Assembly: GCA_002354655.1 (NCBI GenBank)
Contig: DELY01000041.1
Span: 12,734 to 76,733, forward strand
Source: Pseudomonas sp. UBA2684
GTDB taxonomy: Bacteria; Pseudomonadota; Gammaproteobacteria; Pseudomonadales; Pseudomonadaceae
Direction: 5' to 3'
Length of the DNA stretch: 64,000 nucleotides
Shown piece by piece: positions 34,445-44,275 of this stretch. Positions within the stretch are counted from its first letter, which is position 1. Every line of letters starts with the position of its first letter. Both the position numbers and the translations under genes were made by a program. A model generated the notes under the pieces. The model was not told the DNA's origin. It did not search any database and saw nothing but the letters and a program-made list of their open reading frames with translations.

Positions 34445-36133
34445 ATGCAGCCTGATTTTTGGAGCGACAAACGCCCGGCCGGCGTACCCAACGACATCGA
34501 CCTGGAGGCCTACAAGTCGGTCATCGAGGTGTTCGAGCGCTCGTGCAAGAAATTCGCCGACCGCCCGGCATTCAGCAACCTGGGCGTGACCCTGACCTAC
34601 GCCGAGCTGGATCGCCTGTCCGCGGCCTTCGCCGGCTACCTGCAAAAGCACACCGATCTGCAACCCGGCGACCGTATCGCCGTGCAGATGCCCAACGTCC
34701 TGCAATACCCGATTGCGGTGTTTGGCGCCATGCGCGCCGGGCTGATCGTGGTCAACACCAACCCGCTGTACACCGCCCGCGAAATGCGCCACCAGTTCAA
34801 GGATGCCGGCGTGCGGGCGCTGGTCTACCTGAACATGTTCGGCAAGTTGGTGCAGGACGTGCTGCCGGACACCGACATCGACTACCTGATCGAAGCCAAG
34901 ATGGGCGACCTGCTGCCGAGCCTGAAAGGCTGGCTGGTCAATACCGTGGTGAAAAAGGTCAAGAAAATGGTCCCCGACTACCACCTGCCGCAGGCGGTAT
35001 CGTTCAAGGACGCGCTCAAGCAAGGGCAGGGCCACGGCCTCAAGCCGGTCAAGGTCGGCCACAGCGACATCGCCGTGCTGCAATACACCGGCGGCACCAC
35101 CGGCGTGGCCAAGGGCGCGATGCTGACCCACGGCAACCTGGTGGCCAACATGCTGCAAGTGGATGCCTGCCTGTCGCAGCTCGGTGCCGATGGCAGCCCG
35201 CTGATGAAGCAGGGCCAGGAAATCATGATCGCGCCGCTGCCGCTGTACCACATCTATGCCTTCACCGCGAACTGCATGTGCATGATGGTCAACGGCAACC
35301 ACAACGTGCTGATCACCAACCCGCGCGACATTGCAGGCTTCGTCAAGGAACTGGGCAAGTGGAAGTTTTCCGCGTTGCTGGGCCTCAATACGCTGTTCGT
35401 CGCGCTGATGGATCACCCTGAGTTCAAGCACCTGGATTTCTCCAACCTCAAGGTCACCAATTCCGGCGGCACCGCCTTGGTCAAAGCCACCGCCGAGCGT
35501 TGGCAGGCGATGACCGGCTGCACCGTGGTCGAAGGCTACGGCCTCACCGAAACCTCGCCGGTGGCCAGCACCAATCCGTATGGCGACAAGGCGCGCCTGG
35601 GCACGGTGGGCATTCCGGTGCCGGGCACCGCATTCAAGGTCATCGATGACGACGGCAACGCGCTGGCCCTGGGCGAACGCGGCGAGCTGTGCATCAAAGG
35701 CCCGCAGGTGATGAAGGGCTACTGGAACCGCGAAGAGGCCACGGCCGAGGTGCTGGACGCCGACGGCTGGTTCAAGAGCGGTGACGTGGCGGTGATCGAC
35801 CCGGACGGCTTCGTGCGTATCGTCGACCGCAAGAAGGACATGATCATCGTCTCCGGCTTCAACGTGTACCCCAACGAGATCGAAGATGTGGTCATGGCCC
35901 ACCCGAAAGTCGCCAGCTGCGCGGCCATCGGCGTGCCGGACGAGAAGTCTGGGGAAGTGGTCAAACTGTTCGTGGTCGCCCGCGACGGTGGCCTCAGCGC
36001 CGAGGAACTGAAAGCCTACTGCAAGGAAAACTTCACCGGCTATAAGGTGCCCAAGCACATCGTCTTCCGCGATTCGCTGCCGATGACCCCGGTCGGCAAG
36101 ATTTTGCGCCGCGAGTTACGTGATATCGCCTGA
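34445..36133 (+). CDS. fadD2: Long-chain acyl-CoA synthetase FadD2
   Basis: 562-aa AMP-forming ligase activating fatty acids to acyl-CoA. The ATP-binding P-loop motif is YTGGTTGVAKGAM at about 214-226. Motif II is GYGLTETSPVAS, and the FadD C-terminal motif is GWFKSGDVAVIDPDGFVRIVDRKKDMIIVSGFNVYPNE (region near residues 440-478). The hinge and catalytic Lys are in the last 30 residues (PVGKILRRELRD). A GAGGA precedes ATG 34445. Its paralogue lies 240 bases downstream, but a terminator between them suggests separate transcription. I assign the number by recalled synteny with P. aeruginosa. Confidence 0.9.
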   Translation: MQPDFWSDKRPAGVPNDIDLEAYKSVIEVFERSCKKFADRPAFSNLGVTLTYAELDRLSAAFAGYLQKHTDLQPGDRIAVQMPNVLQYPIAVFGAMRAGLIVVNTNPLYTAREMRHQFKDAGVRALVYLNMFGKLVQDVLPDTDIDYLIEAKMGDLLPSLKGWLVNTVVKKVKKMVPDYHLPQAVSFKDALKQGQGHGLKPVKVGHSDIAVLQYTGGTTGVAKGAMLTHGNLVANMLQVDACLSQLGADGSPLMKQGQEIMIAPLPLYHIYAFTANCMCMMVNGNHNVLITNPRDIAGFVKELGKWKFSALLGLNTLFVALMDHPEFKHLDFSNLKVTNSGGTALVKATAERWQAMTGCTVVEGYGLTETSPVASTNPYGDKARLGTVGIPVPGTAFKVIDDDGNALALGERGELCIKGPQVMKGYWNREEATAEVLDADGWFKSGDVAVIDPDGFVRIVDRKKDMIIVSGFNVYPNEIEDVVMAHPKVASCAAIGVPDEKSGEVVKLFVVARDGGLSAEELKAYCKENFTGYKVPKHIVFRDSLPMTPVGKILRRELRDIA

Positions 36134-36180
36134 AACCCTGAAGTACCGCCGTCTATCGGCTGATCGAAAGGGCTGCTCTA

Positions 36181-36218
36181 AAAATGACCGAAAGCTGGGC
36201 TTTCGGTCATTTTTTTGA
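36181..36218 (+). terminator. Terminator of fadD2
   Basis: AAAATGACCGAAAGC, loop TGG, GCTTTCGGTCATTTT, then further T. It lies 47 bases past the fadD2 stop and separates fadD2 from fadD1. Confidence 0.92.
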
Positions 36219-36373
36219 CTGACGAGGCCTGGTTTGGTGCTAGGCGGTCCCTGGCAAAGCTGCTACTCTCGGCCCGCTTTTTTGCCGTCTAGTCGGCAAA
36301 AAAACGAGCAAACATACAACAAACAACCGCCTTCGCGCGGTGAAGATTAGCTGTTGCTTAGGAGTGGGCTTCC

Positions 36374-38062
36374 ATGACCGAAAACTTTTGGAAGGATAAG
36401 TATCCCGTTGGGATTGCTGCCGAAATCGATCCCGACCAGTACCCGAATATTCAGGCGGTACTGAAACAGTCCTGCCAACGCTTCGCTGACAAGCCTGCCT
36501 TCAGCAACCTCGGTAAGACCCTGACCTACGGCGAGCTGTATGAGCTCTCCGGGGCGTTCGCCGCCTACTTGCAGCAGCACACCGACTTGCAGCCCGGCGA
36601 CCGTATCGCCGTGCAACTGCCCAACGTCCTGCAATACCCGGTCGCGGTATTCGGCGCCCTGCGCGCCGGCCTGGTGGTGGTCAACACCAACCCGCTGTAC
36701 ACCGCGCGGGAAATGGAACACCAATTCAACGATTCCGGCGCCAAGGCGCTGATCAGCCTGGCCAACATGGCACACCTGGCTGAGCAAGTGCTGCCGAAGA
36801 CCGGGATCAAGACCGTCATCATCACCGAAGTCGGCGACATGCTGCCGCCGCTCAAGCGCCTGCTGGTCAACAGCGTGGTCAAGTACGTGAAGAAGATGGT
36901 GCCGGCGTACAACCTGCCGCACGCCGTCAAATTCACCGAGGCCCTGGGCAAAGGCCGCGGCAAGCCGGTCAACGAAGCCAACCCGAACAACGGCGACATC
37001 GCCGTGCTGCAATACACCGGCGGCACCACCGGCGTGGCCAAGGGCGCGATGCTGACCCACCGCAACCTGATCGCCAACATGTTGCAGTGCAAGGCGCTGA
37101 TGGGCTCCAACCTCAACGAAGGCTGCGAGATTCTGATCGCGCCGCTGCCGCTGTACCACATCTACGCCTTCACCTTTCACTGCATGGCGATGATGCTGAT
37201 CGGTAACCACAACGTGCTGATCACCAACCCGCGCGACCTGCCGGGGATGATCAAGGACCTGGCGCAGCACAAGTTCAGCGGCTTCGTTGGTCTCAACACG
37301 CTGTTCGTCGCGCTGTGCAACAACGAAGAGTTCCAGAAGCTCGACTTCTCCGCGTTGAAGGTCACCCTGTCCGGCGGCATGGCCCTGCAACTGGCCACCG
37401 CCGAGCGCTGGAAGCAAGTCACCGGTTGCGCCATCTGCGAAGGCTTCGGCATGACCGAAACCAGCCCGGTGGCCTCGGTCAACCCGATCCAGCACATTCA
37501 GATCGGCACCATCGGCATTCCGGTGCCGTCGACCCTGTGCAAGGTCATCGACGACGAAGGCAACGAGCTGCCGCTTGGCTCGATCGGCGAGCTGTGCGTC
37601 AAAGGCCCGCAAGTGATGAAGGGCTACTGGCAGCGCCAGGAAGCCACCGACGAAATCCTCGACGCCGACGGCTGGTTGAAGACCGGCGACATCGCGGTGA
37701 TCCAGGAAGACGGCTACATGCGCATCGTCGACCGCAAGAAGGACATGATTCTGGTGTCCGGCTTCAACGTCTACCCGAACGAGCTGGAAGACGTACTGGC
37801 GACCCTGCCGGGCGTATTGCAGTGCGCGGCCATCGGCATCCCGGACGAGAAATCCGGCGAAGCGATCAAAATCTTTGTGGTCGCCAAACCGGGCGTGACC
37901 CTGACCAAGGAACAGGTCATGGAGCACATGCGCGCCAACCTCACCGGCTACAAGGTGCCGAAAAGCGTCGAGTTCCGCGACGTGCTGCCGACCACCAACG
38001 TCGGCAAGATCCTGCGCCGCGAGCTGCGCGACGAAGAGCTGAAGAAGCTGGGCAAGAAGTGA
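36374..38062 (+). CDS. fadD1: Long-chain acyl-CoA synthetase FadD1
   Basis: 562-aa paralogue of the preceding ligase, the same length, with YTGGTTGVAKGAM, GFGMTETSPVAS, and DGWLKTGDIAVIQEDGYMRIVDRKKDMILVSGFNVYPNE as the expected motifs. The protein ends in PTTNVGKILRRELRDEELKKLGKK. AGGAG lies about ten bases before ATG 36374. Paired FadD1/FadD2 in Pseudomonas differ in chain-length preference and growth condition. A 68-base stretch is identical to fadD2, consistent with gene conversion or selection. The 240-base spacer has no gene, only the fadD2 terminator. Confidence 0.92.
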   Translation: MTENFWKDKYPVGIAAEIDPDQYPNIQAVLKQSCQRFADKPAFSNLGKTLTYGELYELSGAFAAYLQQHTDLQPGDRIAVQLPNVLQYPVAVFGALRAGLVVVNTNPLYTAREMEHQFNDSGAKALISLANMAHLAEQVLPKTGIKTVIITEVGDMLPPLKRLLVNSVVKYVKKMVPAYNLPHAVKFTEALGKGRGKPVNEANPNNGDIAVLQYTGGTTGVAKGAMLTHRNLIANMLQCKALMGSNLNEGCEILIAPLPLYHIYAFTFHCMAMMLIGNHNVLITNPRDLPGMIKDLAQHKFSGFVGLNTLFVALCNNEEFQKLDFSALKVTLSGGMALQLATAERWKQVTGCAICEGFGMTETSPVASVNPIQHIQIGTIGIPVPSTLCKVIDDEGNELPLGSIGELCVKGPQVMKGYWQRQEATDEILDADGWLKTGDIAVIQEDGYMRIVDRKKDMILVSGFNVYPNELEDVLATLPGVLQCAAIGIPDEKSGEAIKIFVVAKPGVTLTKEQVMEHMRANLTGYKVPKSVEFRDVLPTTNVGKILRRELRDEELKKLGKK

Positions 38063-38080
38063 TTCGCCCGAGCTGACCCG

Positions 38081-38105
38081 AAAAACCCGCTGCGGCGGGT
38101 TTTTT
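38081..38105 (+). terminator. Terminator of fadD1
   Basis: AAAAACCCGC, loop TGCG, GCGGGTTTTTT. It begins 18 bases after the fadD1 stop codon. Confidence 0.92.
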
Positions 38106-38157
38106 GTTGCCCACCATCCCTGGCGGCCACCCCTGCGGGGCCGTCGCAGGCGACGTC

Positions 38158-38180
38158 AAAAATTGCTCCGGGCAATTTTT
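38158..38180. repeat. Second hairpin downstream of fadD1
   Basis: AAAAATTGC, loop TCCGG, GCAATTTTT: perfect nine-base arms rich in A/T, 53 bases past the first terminator. It may be a back-up terminator for either direction. The rest of 38106-38346 (spacer before the chemoreceptor gene) holds no gene. Confidence 0.7.
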
Positions 38181-38352
38181 TATTGCCCCCGATAACGGCC
38201 ATTTGAGGTGCGGTCACGCCGCGATGGCCTGAATCTTCCCCGACGATTTTACGGCTGGTCCGACCAGTTTTTGTGTTTCTCTATTTTTATGACGCCAGGA
38301 TATCGGCAATATGCCATTCCTTTAATTCCCTCATGTTGCAGGTGCCGTGACC

Positions 38353-40038
38353 ATGTTCGCCCGACTGCGTTTGCGCTCCAAAGTCTTGCTGTTGGCCCTC
38401 GGCCCTATCTGCCTGCTGACCCTGCTGCTCTCCAGCATCGCCATGGTGGTGCTCGACAACCTGGCCGCCCAGCAGGAGGCGCAGACCCGCGCCAAGCTGG
38501 TGGAGGATCGCAAGAGCGAGATCAAGCAGTACGTCGAGCTGGCGCTGAACGCCATCGCCCCGCTGTACCAGGCCTCGGCCGACGGCGACCTGGCGGCGCG
38601 CGACGAGGCGGTGCAGGTGCTCAAGCGCCTGTCCTACGGCGTCGACGGCTACTTCTGGGGCTATGACACCGGCATCCGCCGGGTGCTGCAGGGCAACACC
38701 GACGACAAGATCGGCGAGGACTTCAGCGGCTACCGCGACCCCAACGGCGTCTACGCCATCCGCGAGCTGGTGCGGGCCGGCATGGATAACAGCCACTACG
38801 TCGACTACAGCTTCGTGCTCGGCGACGGCCAGGAACTGGTGGCCAAGGTGGGCTATGCCCACTACCTGCCGAAGTGGAAGCTGGTGTTCGGCACCTCGGT
38901 CAACCTCGATGGCGTCGAGCGCGACGTGCAACTGGCCCGCGACGAGTTCCAGCGCAGCACCGACCACCTGTTGCTGGTGATGATCGGTTCGGCCGTCGGC
39001 CTGCTGTTGGTGCTGACGCTGCTGGCCCTGCCGCTGGCGGCGTCGATCACCCGGCCGGTGCAGCTGATCAAGGCCAACCTCGACGACATGGCCGCTGGCG
39101 ACGGCAACCTGACCCATCGCCTGCCGGTCACCAGCCGTGACGAGTTGGGCGAGCTGTCCGCCTCGTTCAACCGCTTCGTCGAGAAGATTCACCTGCTGGT
39201 GCAGCAGGTGGCCGGCACCACCGGCAGCCTGTCCGGGCTGGTCGGTGCCGTGGCCAGCCAGGCGCAGCGCTCCGAGCAGGCCATGGAGCGGCAACGCCAC
39301 GAGACCGATCAGGTCGCCACGGCGATCAACGAGATGTCCGCCGCCGCCCAGGAAGTGGCGCAGAGCGCCCAGCGCGCGGCCGAGGCGGCGCGCGATACCG
39401 ACGCCGAAGGCCAGTCGGCCAAGCGCGTGGTCGATCAGAGCGTGCAGTCCATCCACCACCTGGTGGGCGAGGTGCGTGCCAGCAGCGAATCGCTGGAAAC
39501 CCTGCGCCAGGACGTACAGGGCATCGTCAGCGTGCTCGAAGTGATCCGCGCCATCGCCGACCAGACCAACCTGCTGGCGCTCAATGCCGCCATCGAAGCT
39601 GCCCGCGCCGGGGAGGCGGGGCGCGGTTTCGCCGTGGTCGCCGACGAGGTGCGCGCCCTGGCCAGCCGCACCCAGCAGAGCACCGGCGAGATCCAGGGCA
39701 TGATCGACCGCCTGCAGAACACCACCGGCGAGGCCGTGACCACCATGCAGCGCGCCAGCCAGATGGGCGATAGCACCCGCGAGCAGGCCAATCGCGCCGG
39801 CGCCTCGCTGGATGCCATCGCCCAGTTGATCGGCACCATCAACTCGATGAACGCGCAGATCGCCAGCGCCGCCGAGGAGCAGACCGCGGTGGCCGAGGAG
39901 ATCAACCGCAGCGTGCACCAGATCGCCGTGGCTGTAGACGGCGTGGCCAACGACGCCGTTGAGGGCGCGCAGACCTCCCGCGACCTCAACGGCCTGGGCG
40001 AACGCCTGCAGCGCCTGGTGGGGCAGTTCCAGATCTGA
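38353..40038 (+). CDS. Methyl-accepting chemotaxis protein with single-Cache sensor
   Basis: 561-aa chemoreceptor. A membrane anchor near residue 10-32 is followed by a periplasmic Cache-type domain (about 40-200) with YGVDGYFWGYDTGIRRVLQG. The second span is near 205-230 (LLLVMIGSAVGLLLVL). A HAMP domain (ITRPVQLIKANLDDMAAGDGN) and the cytoplasmic signalling hairpin come next. The hairpin tip is IRAIADQTNLLALNAAIEAARAGEAGRGFAVVADEVR. A GTG two codons upstream (38347) is also open. DGYFWGYD is typical of sCache_2 sensors of small carboxylates. The ligand is not derivable from this sequence. Codon choice is strongly GC-biased. Confidence 0.85.
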   Translation: MFARLRLRSKVLLLALGPICLLTLLLSSIAMVVLDNLAAQQEAQTRAKLVEDRKSEIKQYVELALNAIAPLYQASADGDLAARDEAVQVLKRLSYGVDGYFWGYDTGIRRVLQGNTDDKIGEDFSGYRDPNGVYAIRELVRAGMDNSHYVDYSFVLGDGQELVAKVGYAHYLPKWKLVFGTSVNLDGVERDVQLARDEFQRSTDHLLLVMIGSAVGLLLVLTLLALPLAASITRPVQLIKANLDDMAAGDGNLTHRLPVTSRDELGELSASFNRFVEKIHLLVQQVAGTTGSLSGLVGAVASQAQRSEQAMERQRHETDQVATAINEMSAAAQEVAQSAQRAAEAARDTDAEGQSAKRVVDQSVQSIHHLVGEVRASSESLETLRQDVQGIVSVLEVIRAIADQTNLLALNAAIEAARAGEAGRGFAVVADEVRALASRTQQSTGEIQGMIDRLQNTTGEAVTTMQRASQMGDSTREQANRAGASLDAIAQLIGTINSMNAQIASAAEEQTAVAEEINRSVHQIAVAVDGVANDAVEGAQTSRDLNGLGERLQRLVGQFQI

Positions 40039-40128
40039 CGCGGCTGGCTGCGGCGTCGACGGCGGTCGTCTTGGCTGGGGCAAATCTGCGACAATTGCGC
40101 CCTTTGCCGCCATCGCCAAAGCCCTCTG

Positions 40129-43100
40129 ATGATCGATTCGCCTGCCTCGTTCGACCAACTGCTGAAAAACCTCGACCAGACCCTGCTGGGCGACCGGCAT
40201 CGCCTGCGCCGGCAGTTGCATGAATTGCGCAAGCAGAGCCCGGTGGACGAGGCCAAGCTCACGCAGTGGCTGCAGCGCTTCGAGGCGTCCCGGGCCAAGG
40301 TCGAGGCGCGCCGGCTGAGTGTGCCTGTTATGCGTTACGACGATGCGCTGCCGATTGCCGCCAAGCGCGACGAGATCAAGGCCGCCATCAGCCAGCATCA
40401 GGTAGTGGTGATCGCCGGGGAAACCGGTTCGGGCAAGACCACCCAGTTGCCGAAGATCTGCCTGGAGCTGGGGCGTGGCGTGCATGGTTTGATCGGCCAC
40501 ACCCAGCCGCGCCGCCTGGCTGCGCGCAGCGTGGCGACTCGGGTTGCCGAGGAAATCGGTACGCCCCTGGGCGAACTGGTCGGCTATCAGGTGCGCTTCG
40601 AGGATCAGAGCAACGAGCGCAGCCTGATCAAGCTGATGACCGACGGCATCCTGCTGGCGGAAACCCAGCACGACCGCTACCTGGAAAAGTACGACACGAT
40701 CATCGTCGACGAGGCTCACGAACGCAGCCTGAATATCGACTTCCTCCTGGGTTTCCTGAAGACCCTGCTGGTGCGTCGCCCCGATCTCAAGCTGATCATC
40801 ACCTCGGCGACCATCGACCTGCAGCGTTTCTCCAAGCATTTCGGTGGGGGCGGCCTTCCCGATGCACCTATTGTCGAGGTGTCCGGCCGTACCTTCCCGG
40901 TGGACACCTGGTACCGACCGCTGACGGCCGAGCAGGACGAAGACGGCAATCGCGTCGAAGAAGATTTGTCCGTCGACCAGGCGCTGCTCGCCAGCCTGGA
41001 TGAAATCAGCGCCTTTGAGAAAGCCGAGGGCAAGCGCCCCGGCGATGTGCTGGTGTTTCTGCCTGGCGAACGCGAGATTCGTGACGCCGCCGAGGTGCTG
41101 CGCAAGGCCAACCTGCGCCTAACCGAGGTGCTGCCGCTGTATGCGCGGCTGACCCCGGCCGAGCAGCAGAAGATTTTCGCGCCCATGGGCGCACGCAAGA
41201 TCGTCCTGGCCACCAACGTCGCCGAGACCTCGCTGACCGTGCCCGGTATCCGCTATGTGATCGACAGCGGCACCGCACGGATCAGCCGCTACAGCTACCG
41301 CGCCAAGGTGCAGCGCCTGCCCATCGAGGCCGTGTCCCAGGCCAGCGCCAATCAGCGCAAGGGCCGTTGCGGGCGGGTCGAGCCGGGCATCTGCATTCGC
41401 CTGTACAGCGAGGAAGACTTCAACGGCCGCCCGGCCTTTACCGACCCGGAGATTCTGCGCACCAACCTGGCCGCGGTGATTCTGCAGATGCTCCATCTGC
41501 GCCTCGGCGAGATCGAGGCTTTTCCCTTTATCGAACCGCCGGATGGCAAGGCCATCAGCGATGGTTTCAACCTGCTGCAGGAGCTTTCGGCGGTTAATCG
41601 CGAGGGCCAACTGACGCCGTTGGGTCGCCAGCTGGCGCGCCTGCCGGTGGACCCGCGCCTGGGGCGCATGGTGCTGGAAGGCGCCAAGCAGGGCAGCCTG
41701 GAAGAAATCCTGATCATTGCCAGTGCGCTGTCGGTGCAGGATGTGCGCGAGCGGCCGTCTGACCGCCAGCAGGCCGCCGACCAGGCTCACGCGCAGTGGA
41801 AGGACGTCGATTCTGACTTCGCTGCGCTGATCAACCTGTGGCGCGGTTTCGAGGAACAGCGCCAGGCCCTGGGCAGCAGTGCGCTGCGCAGCTGGTGCCG
41901 GAAGAATTTCCTGAATTACCTCAGGCTGCGTGAGTGGCGCGACGCGCACCGCCAGCTGGTACTGATTACCCGTGATTTGCAGCTAGGCAAACCGGCGAGC
42001 GATGCGGGTAGGGGCGAGCCGCGCGCTAAAGAGCAGACGCCGACTACCCAGGACCGCCGGAATGCCGGACCACAGCTATCGGCGGCCCAGAAAGAAAAAG
42101 AGCTGGCCGAGAAGGACCAGGCCGCCCAGCGCGCCAAAGGTTACGCCGCCGTGCATAAGGCAATTCTCGCCGGTCTGCTCAGCCAGATCGGCCAGAAGAC
42201 TGAAGACGGCGACTACCTCGGCGCGCGTCAGCGGCGTTTCTGGGTGCATCCATCATCGGGCCTAGGTAGAAAGCGGCCCACCTGGCTGATGGCCGCCGAG
42301 CTGGTGGAAACCACCAAGCTGTTCGCGCGCATGGTGGCCAAGATCGAGCCGGACTGGATCGAGCCGCTGGCCGGCCACCTGATCAAGAAAAACCACTTGG
42401 AGCCGCACTGGGAGAAGAAGCGCGGCCAGGTGGTGGCCTTCGAGCAGATCAGCCTCTACGGCCTGATCGTGGTCGGCCGCCGTCCGGTGCATTTCGGCCC
42501 CATCGAACCGGTGATCTGTCGCGAGCTGTTTATCCGCGAGGGCCTGGTGGGTGGCGAGATCAATTCGCGGGCCAAGTGCCTGACCGCCAATCGCCAGTTG
42601 CTGGAAAAGCTCGACGAGCTGGAAGCCAAGGCGCGCCGCCGCGACATTCTCGCCGATGATGAAACCCTGTTTGCCTACTACGAGGCGCGCCTGCCGGCGA
42701 ACATCTACCAGAGCGCCACCTTCGATAGTTGGTACAAGACGGAAAGCGCGAAGAATCCGCAGCTGCTGCTGATGCGCGAAGAGGATGTGCTCGCCCGCTC
42801 GGCCTCCGAAGTCACCGCTGCGCAGTACCCGGACACCCTGCGCCTGGGCGAGCTGACCCTGCCGCTTACCTATCACTTCGAGCCCAACCACCCGCGTGAC
42901 GGCGTGACCCTGCGCGTGCCCGCGCCGTTGTTGCCGCAACTGCCGCCTGAGCGCCTGGAATGGTTGGTGCCGGGGCTGTTGGAGGCCAAGTGCATGGCCC
43001 TGGTGCGCGGCCTGCCGAAGGCGCTGCGCAAAAACTTTGTACCGGTGCCGGATTTTGTCGGCGCGGCGCTGAGCAAGATCAGCTTTGCCGACGGCAGCCT

Positions 43101-44193
43101 TCCGGAAGCACTCGGCCGCGAGCTGACGCGTATGACCGGCACGCGGGTCAGCGACGAGGCCTGGGCTGAATCCGCTTCCCAGATCGAAAGCCATCTGCGG
43201 ATGAATATCGAAGTGGTCGATAACCAGGGCAAACCCCTGGGTGAAGGTCGCGACCTGGCTGAGCTGACCGCGCGCTTTAGCGAAGCCACCCAGGCCGGCC
43301 TGGCCCTGCCGAAAACCGCCAAGAGCCAGCAACCGGTAGAGGCCAAGGCCTTTAGCGAAGTGGCGGCGAAGACCCAGCAACAGGTCGCTGGCCTGTCCAT
43401 GACCGTCTACCCGGCACTGGTGGAAGAAGCGGGTGTGGTCAAGGAAGGGCGCTTCCCGACCCTGGCCGAAGCCGAGTTCCAGCATCGCCGTGCCTTGCAG
43501 CGTTTTCTGTTGCAGCAGTTGGCTGAGCAGGCGAAGTTTCTGCGCGGCAAACTGCCGGGGCTGACTGAGCTGGCGTTGCTCTACCGCGAGTTGGGCCGGG
43601 TCGACGCGCTGGTCGAAGACATTCTGCTGGCCAGCCTCGACAGCTGCATCCTCGAGGGCTGCGAGCCGCTACCGCGCGACGGCGCGGGTCTGGCTGCTCT
43701 GGCCGAACGCAAGCGCGGTGACTGGACCGGCGAAGCCGAACGCCTGGCCAAGCTGACGTTGGAGATTCTCAAGCTGTGGCATGGCTTGCAGAAGCGCTTC
43801 AAGGGCAAGATCGACCTGGCCCAGGCCATGGCGCTCAACGACATCAAGCTGCAACTGAGCAATCTGGTCTATCCCGGCTTCGTCCGCGAAACCCCGGCCG
43901 AATGGCTCAAGGAAGTGCCGCGTTATCTCAAGGCCATCGAACAACGCCTGGACAAAATCGCCGGCCAGCTGCAGCGCGACCGCGTCTGGGCCGGCGAGTT
44001 GGCCGGTTACTGGGAGCAGTATCAGGCGCGCCTGGGCAAACACGGCCAGGAAGGCAAGCGCGACCCGCAGCTCACCCTGTACCGCTGGATGCTTGAGGAA
44101 TACCGGGTGTCACTGTTCGCCCAGCAGCTGGGCACCAAGCTAGCGGTGTCGGATAAACGCCTAAGCAAGCAGTGGGGCGCGGTGGAAGCCTGA
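40129..44193 (+). CDS. hrpA: ATP-dependent RNA helicase HrpA
   Basis: 1354-aa DEAH-box helicase. GETGSGKT at 97-104 is motif I, DEAH at 194-197 is motif II, and SATI at about 214-217 is motif III. Motif VI is QRKGRCGRVEPG. An HA2/OB-fold region and a long C-terminal DUF3418 domain follow, as in E. coli HrpA (1300 aa), which rescues stalled ribosomes. A charged insertion around residues 625-680 (AKEQTPTTQDRRNAGPQLSA) is of low complexity and may be a species-specific linker. Monocistronic. ATG 40129 is the only sensible start. Confidence 0.93.
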   Translation: MIDSPASFDQLLKNLDQTLLGDRHRLRRQLHELRKQSPVDEAKLTQWLQRFEASRAKVEARRLSVPVMRYDDALPIAAKRDEIKAAISQHQVVVIAGETGSGKTTQLPKICLELGRGVHGLIGHTQPRRLAARSVATRVAEEIGTPLGELVGYQVRFEDQSNERSLIKLMTDGILLAETQHDRYLEKYDTIIVDEAHERSLNIDFLLGFLKTLLVRRPDLKLIITSATIDLQRFSKHFGGGGLPDAPIVEVSGRTFPVDTWYRPLTAEQDEDGNRVEEDLSVDQALLASLDEISAFEKAEGKRPGDVLVFLPGEREIRDAAEVLRKANLRLTEVLPLYARLTPAEQQKIFAPMGARKIVLATNVAETSLTVPGIRYVIDSGTARISRYSYRAKVQRLPIEAVSQASANQRKGRCGRVEPGICIRLYSEEDFNGRPAFTDPEILRTNLAAVILQMLHLRLGEIEAFPFIEPPDGKAISDGFNLLQELSAVNREGQLTPLGRQLARLPVDPRLGRMVLEGAKQGSLEEILIIASALSVQDVRERPSDRQQAADQAHAQWKDVDSDFAALINLWRGFEEQRQALGSSALRSWCRKNFLNYLRLREWRDAHRQLVLITRDLQLGKPASDAGRGEPRAKEQTPTTQDRRNAGPQLSAAQKEKELAEKDQAAQRAKGYAAVHKAILAGLLSQIGQKTEDGDYLGARQRRFWVHPSSGLGRKRPTWLMAAELVETTKLFARMVAKIEPDWIEPLAGHLIKKNHLEPHWEKKRGQVVAFEQISLYGLIVVGRRPVHFGPIEPVICRELFIREGLVGGEINSRAKCLTANRQLLEKLDELEAKARRRDILADDETLFAYYEARLPANIYQSATFDSWYKTESAKNPQLLLMREEDVLARSASEVTAAQYPDTLRLGELTLPLTYHFEPNHPRDGVTLRVPAPLLPQLPPERLEWLVPGLLEAKCMALVRGLPKALRKNFVPVPDFVGAALSKISFADGSLPEALGRELTRMTGTRVSDEAWAESASQIESHLRMNIEVVDNQGKPLGEGRDLAELTARFSEATQAGLALPKTAKSQQPVEAKAFSEVAAKTQQQVAGLSMTVYPALVEEAGVVKEGRFPTLAEAEFQHRRALQRFLLQQLAEQAKFLRGKLPGLTELALLYRELGRVDALVEDILLASLDSCILEGCEPLPRDGAGLAALAERKRGDWTGEAERLAKLTLEILKLWHGLQKRFKGKIDLAQAMALNDIKLQLSNLVYPGFVRETPAEWLKEVPRYLKAIEQRLDKIAGQLQRDRVWAGELAGYWEQYQARLGKHGQEGKRDPQLTLYRWMLEEYRVSLFAQQLGTKLAVSDKRLSKQWGAVEA

Positions 44194-44275
44194 GCATCGG
44201 TGTGTGAGCTGATGCGCGTTGTCTACCCGACTGCTGAGCCTGCCTCAATAACCCTTCTGGAGCGTGACCGCCTTG

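Noticed and set aside
34370..36058. 562-aa open frame antisense to fadD2
   Set aside because: Low-complexity His/Val/Gln-rich translation typical of the reverse of GC-rich codons; the plus-strand protein has clear AMP-ligase motifs.
36305..36330. PsrA/FadR-like operator upstream of fadD1
   Set aside because: CAAAC occurs twice but in the same orientation, without the GTTTG partner needed for a palindromic PsrA box.
36347..37927. 526-aa open frame antisense to fadD1
   Set aside because: Same artefact, mirrored in both paralogues because the sense codons are similar.
38287..40839. 850-aa open frame antisense to the chemoreceptor and hrpA start
   Set aside because: Spans two real plus-strand genes and their spacer and has no family resemblance; a codon-bias shadow.
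40129..44193. HrpA insertion (around residue 650) as a separate gene or intein
   Set aside because: It is a short charged linker in frame, with no splicing motifs or independent start.
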